Shown piece by piece: positions 62,859-64,000 of a stretch of DNA of 64,000 nt (position 1 is its first letter; each line of letters begins with the position of its first letter). This DNA comes from Lysinibacillus fusiformis (lineage in GTDB: Bacteria; Bacillota; Bacilli; Bacillales_A; Planococcaceae), in contig NZ_CP041696.1 in assembly GCF_007362955.1 (NCBI RefSeq), positions 3,472,001 through 3,536,000 of the forward strand, in the 5' to 3' direction. The notes beneath the pieces are model-generated. The model was not told the origin of the DNA. It made no database searches and was given only the letters and a program-made list of their open reading frames with translations. A program made the translations under genes and the position numbers.

Positions 62859-63692
62859 GTGCGTTTATTAAGCATACTTTTTTGTTTGATGTTTGCGGTT
62901 AGTATAGTTTCTATTCCGCAAAATGATGCCATTGCGTTTAGCGATCAACAGATTACTCGTGGAGCTTACGGTGATGATGTTATTGAATTACAAGCTAGGC
63001 TACAATACTTAGGATTTTACACAAGTAAAATTGACGGTAAATTCGGCTATAACACATACTGGGCTTTACGAAATTTCCAAGATAAATATGGATTACCAGT
63101 GGATGGCATAGCCGGTACAAAGACGAAAAAAGCTTTAGCAGGCCATTCAGATTATGATGAGAAATGGGTGAAGGCACAGCTAAAAGCGGGCAATCAATTT
63201 ACCTATTTTGGTGGGAAGCCACTTGATCAGCAAGTGAAAAAAAATAATACTGGCGGAGGTGGCGGTGGTACAGCGAGCGGTAACAATAGCGGTAGTAGTA
63301 ATAATAACGGTACCGATACGCAGATCCCGCCAAAATATACGGAACGTGAATTACAGCTTTTAGCGAATGCAGTATACGGAGAAGCCAGGGGAGAGCCTTA
63401 TGAAGGACAAGTCGCGGTCGCTGCTGTTATTTTAAATCGACTCGAGAGTTCGGAATTCCCAAATACAATTTCAGGAATAATCTTCCAACCTTTAGCGTTT
63501 ACAGCTGTTGCTGATGGCCAAATTTGGCTTGAACCGAACCAACGTGCAAAAGAGGCAGTTATTGATGCTATGAATGGCTGGGATCCTTCGGAAAATGCGC
63601 TTTATTATTTTAATCCGAAAACAGCAACAAGTAAGTGGATTTGGTCACGACCTCAAATAAAACAAATTGGTGAGCATATTTTCTGTTCATAG
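62859..63692 (+). CDS. sleB: Spore cortex-lytic enzyme SleB
   Basis: A 277-residue exported enzyme starting at GTG 62859, eight bases after AAAGGAG; the ATG at 62853 is too close. Signal peptide about 1-26, peptidoglycan-binding domain about 32-90 (RGAYGDDVIELQARLQYLGF and FQDKYGLPVDGIAGTKTKKA), a Gly/Ser/Asn linker about 130-150, then the catalytic hydrolase_2 domain with the essential Glu in NAVYGEARGEPYEGQ and VAAVILNRLESSEFPNTISG. SleB is a lytic transglycosylase acting on muramic-lactam cortex during germination. The next gene is ypeB, its usual partner. Forespore-specific expression is expected. Confidence 0.95.
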   Translation: MRLLSILFCLMFAVSIVSIPQNDAIAFSDQQITRGAYGDDVIELQARLQYLGFYTSKIDGKFGYNTYWALRNFQDKYGLPVDGIAGTKTKKALAGHSDYDEKWVKAQLKAGNQFTYFGGKPLDQQVKKNNTGGGGGGTASGNNSGSSNNNGTDTQIPPKYTERELQLLANAVYGEARGEPYEGQVAVAAVILNRLESSEFPNTISGIIFQPLAFTAVADGQIWLEPNQRAKEAVIDAMNGWDPSENALYYFNPKTATSKWIWSRPQIKQIGEHIFCS

Positions 63693-63708
63693 ATAGGAGG
63701 AAAACAGA

Positions 63709-64000
63709 TGAGAACATTGCTCGTTATCTTAACTGCAGCAGTCATCGGTTTAGGAGCGTACAGCATTAATCTGCACGCTGATAAGGAAAGTCTACAACGT
63801 ACCGTGCATGCGCAGTACACGGAAAAATTAACCGATGCCTCAGAAAAATTATCGTATTTACAAAGATCTGTTTCGCAGTCACTATTGTTTCAAGACGAAC
63901 AAGCCATTCATAGTGAGCTGGATTCCGTTTGGCGACTAAGTTCAGAAGTTCGATCATCCATAGCGAATATTCCAATTGGACAAGAGCTTTCGAACGAGTG
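63709..64000 (+). CDS. ypeB: Germination protein YpeB, N-terminal part
   Basis: ATG 63709 follows TAGGAGG at 63695, 16 bp after the sleB stop, and the frame runs past the window end. The visible 97 residues have an N-terminal membrane/signal segment (RTLLVILTAAVIGLGAYSIN) and then a helical region (LQRTVHAQYTEKLTDASEKL, SYLQRSVSQSLLFQDE). This matches the start of YpeB, which is needed for stable placement and inhibition of SleB in the dormant spore. Gene order sleB-ypeB is nearly universal in Bacillales. Only the first fifth or so of the protein is visible. Confidence 0.9.

Overview
The window reads as chromosome of a low-GC, spore-forming Bacillales bacterium, most likely Lysinibacillus or a close relative. 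Support comes from a CotB-like spore coat pair, the germination genes sleB and ypeB, a block with the Bacillus subtilis order fer / ypbB-recS-ypbE-ypbG / ypdA / prsW / sleB-ypeB, a yuaFG flotillin operon with a sigma-W-type promoter, a FapR operator at fabI, and many Bacillales-type GC-rich intergenic repeats. This identification is inference from gene content. No rRNA, tRNA, CRISPR array, prophage or intact transposon was seen.

Region by region. 1-4.4 kb: end of an ArsB-type pump, an unassigned permease, a TSUP exporter and a divergent LysR regulator. 4.4-8.1 kb: a glucosaminidase plus two-component cassette lying between two inverted copies of a MITE-like repeat. 8.3-11.4 kb: a VanR/VanS-like pair and a serine D,D-carboxypeptidase that share a repeated promoter motif. 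11.9-15.8 kb: a Vpr-like secreted subtilase ending in 46 Gly-Asn repeats. 16-20 kb: a truncated SDR, a BcrC-like phosphatase and an UlaABC-type PTS. 20-26.9 kb: a LysR regulator and a divergent operon with an ABC importer, an RNase J-like metallo-beta-lactamase protein and a secreted CYTH-like protein. 27-37.5 kb: M48 protease, YitT, MmcQ, an IS1182-like relic, a GIY-YIG/zinc-finger HTH pair, spore coat genes, a LytTR-DUF3021-ABC operon and an AbrB-family membrane protein. 37.5-41 kb: decayed insertion sequences, 42-bp tandem repeats, a chemoreceptor and a 46-codon ORF with terminator ahead of an ABC-F gene. 41-52 kb: ABC-F/GNAT pair, yuaFG, soluble chemoreceptor, MFS exporter and fabI. 52-64 kb: the conserved ypb-ypd-ansA-prsW-sleB block.

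Several units concern the cell envelope: glucosaminidase, VanRS-controlled carboxypeptidase, BcrC, flotillin, LysM protein, PlsY, FabI, PrsW and SleB. The most unusual pieces are the importer-MBL-secreted CYTH operon, the VanRS-like carboxypeptidase regulon without vanHAX, the GN-repeat protease, the leader ORF before ABC-F, the GNAT-aminotransferase fusion, and several families of palindromic repeats, one of which coincides with the broken end of a gene. Coordinates use starts chosen by ribosome-binding-site placement; many differ from the longest reading frame.
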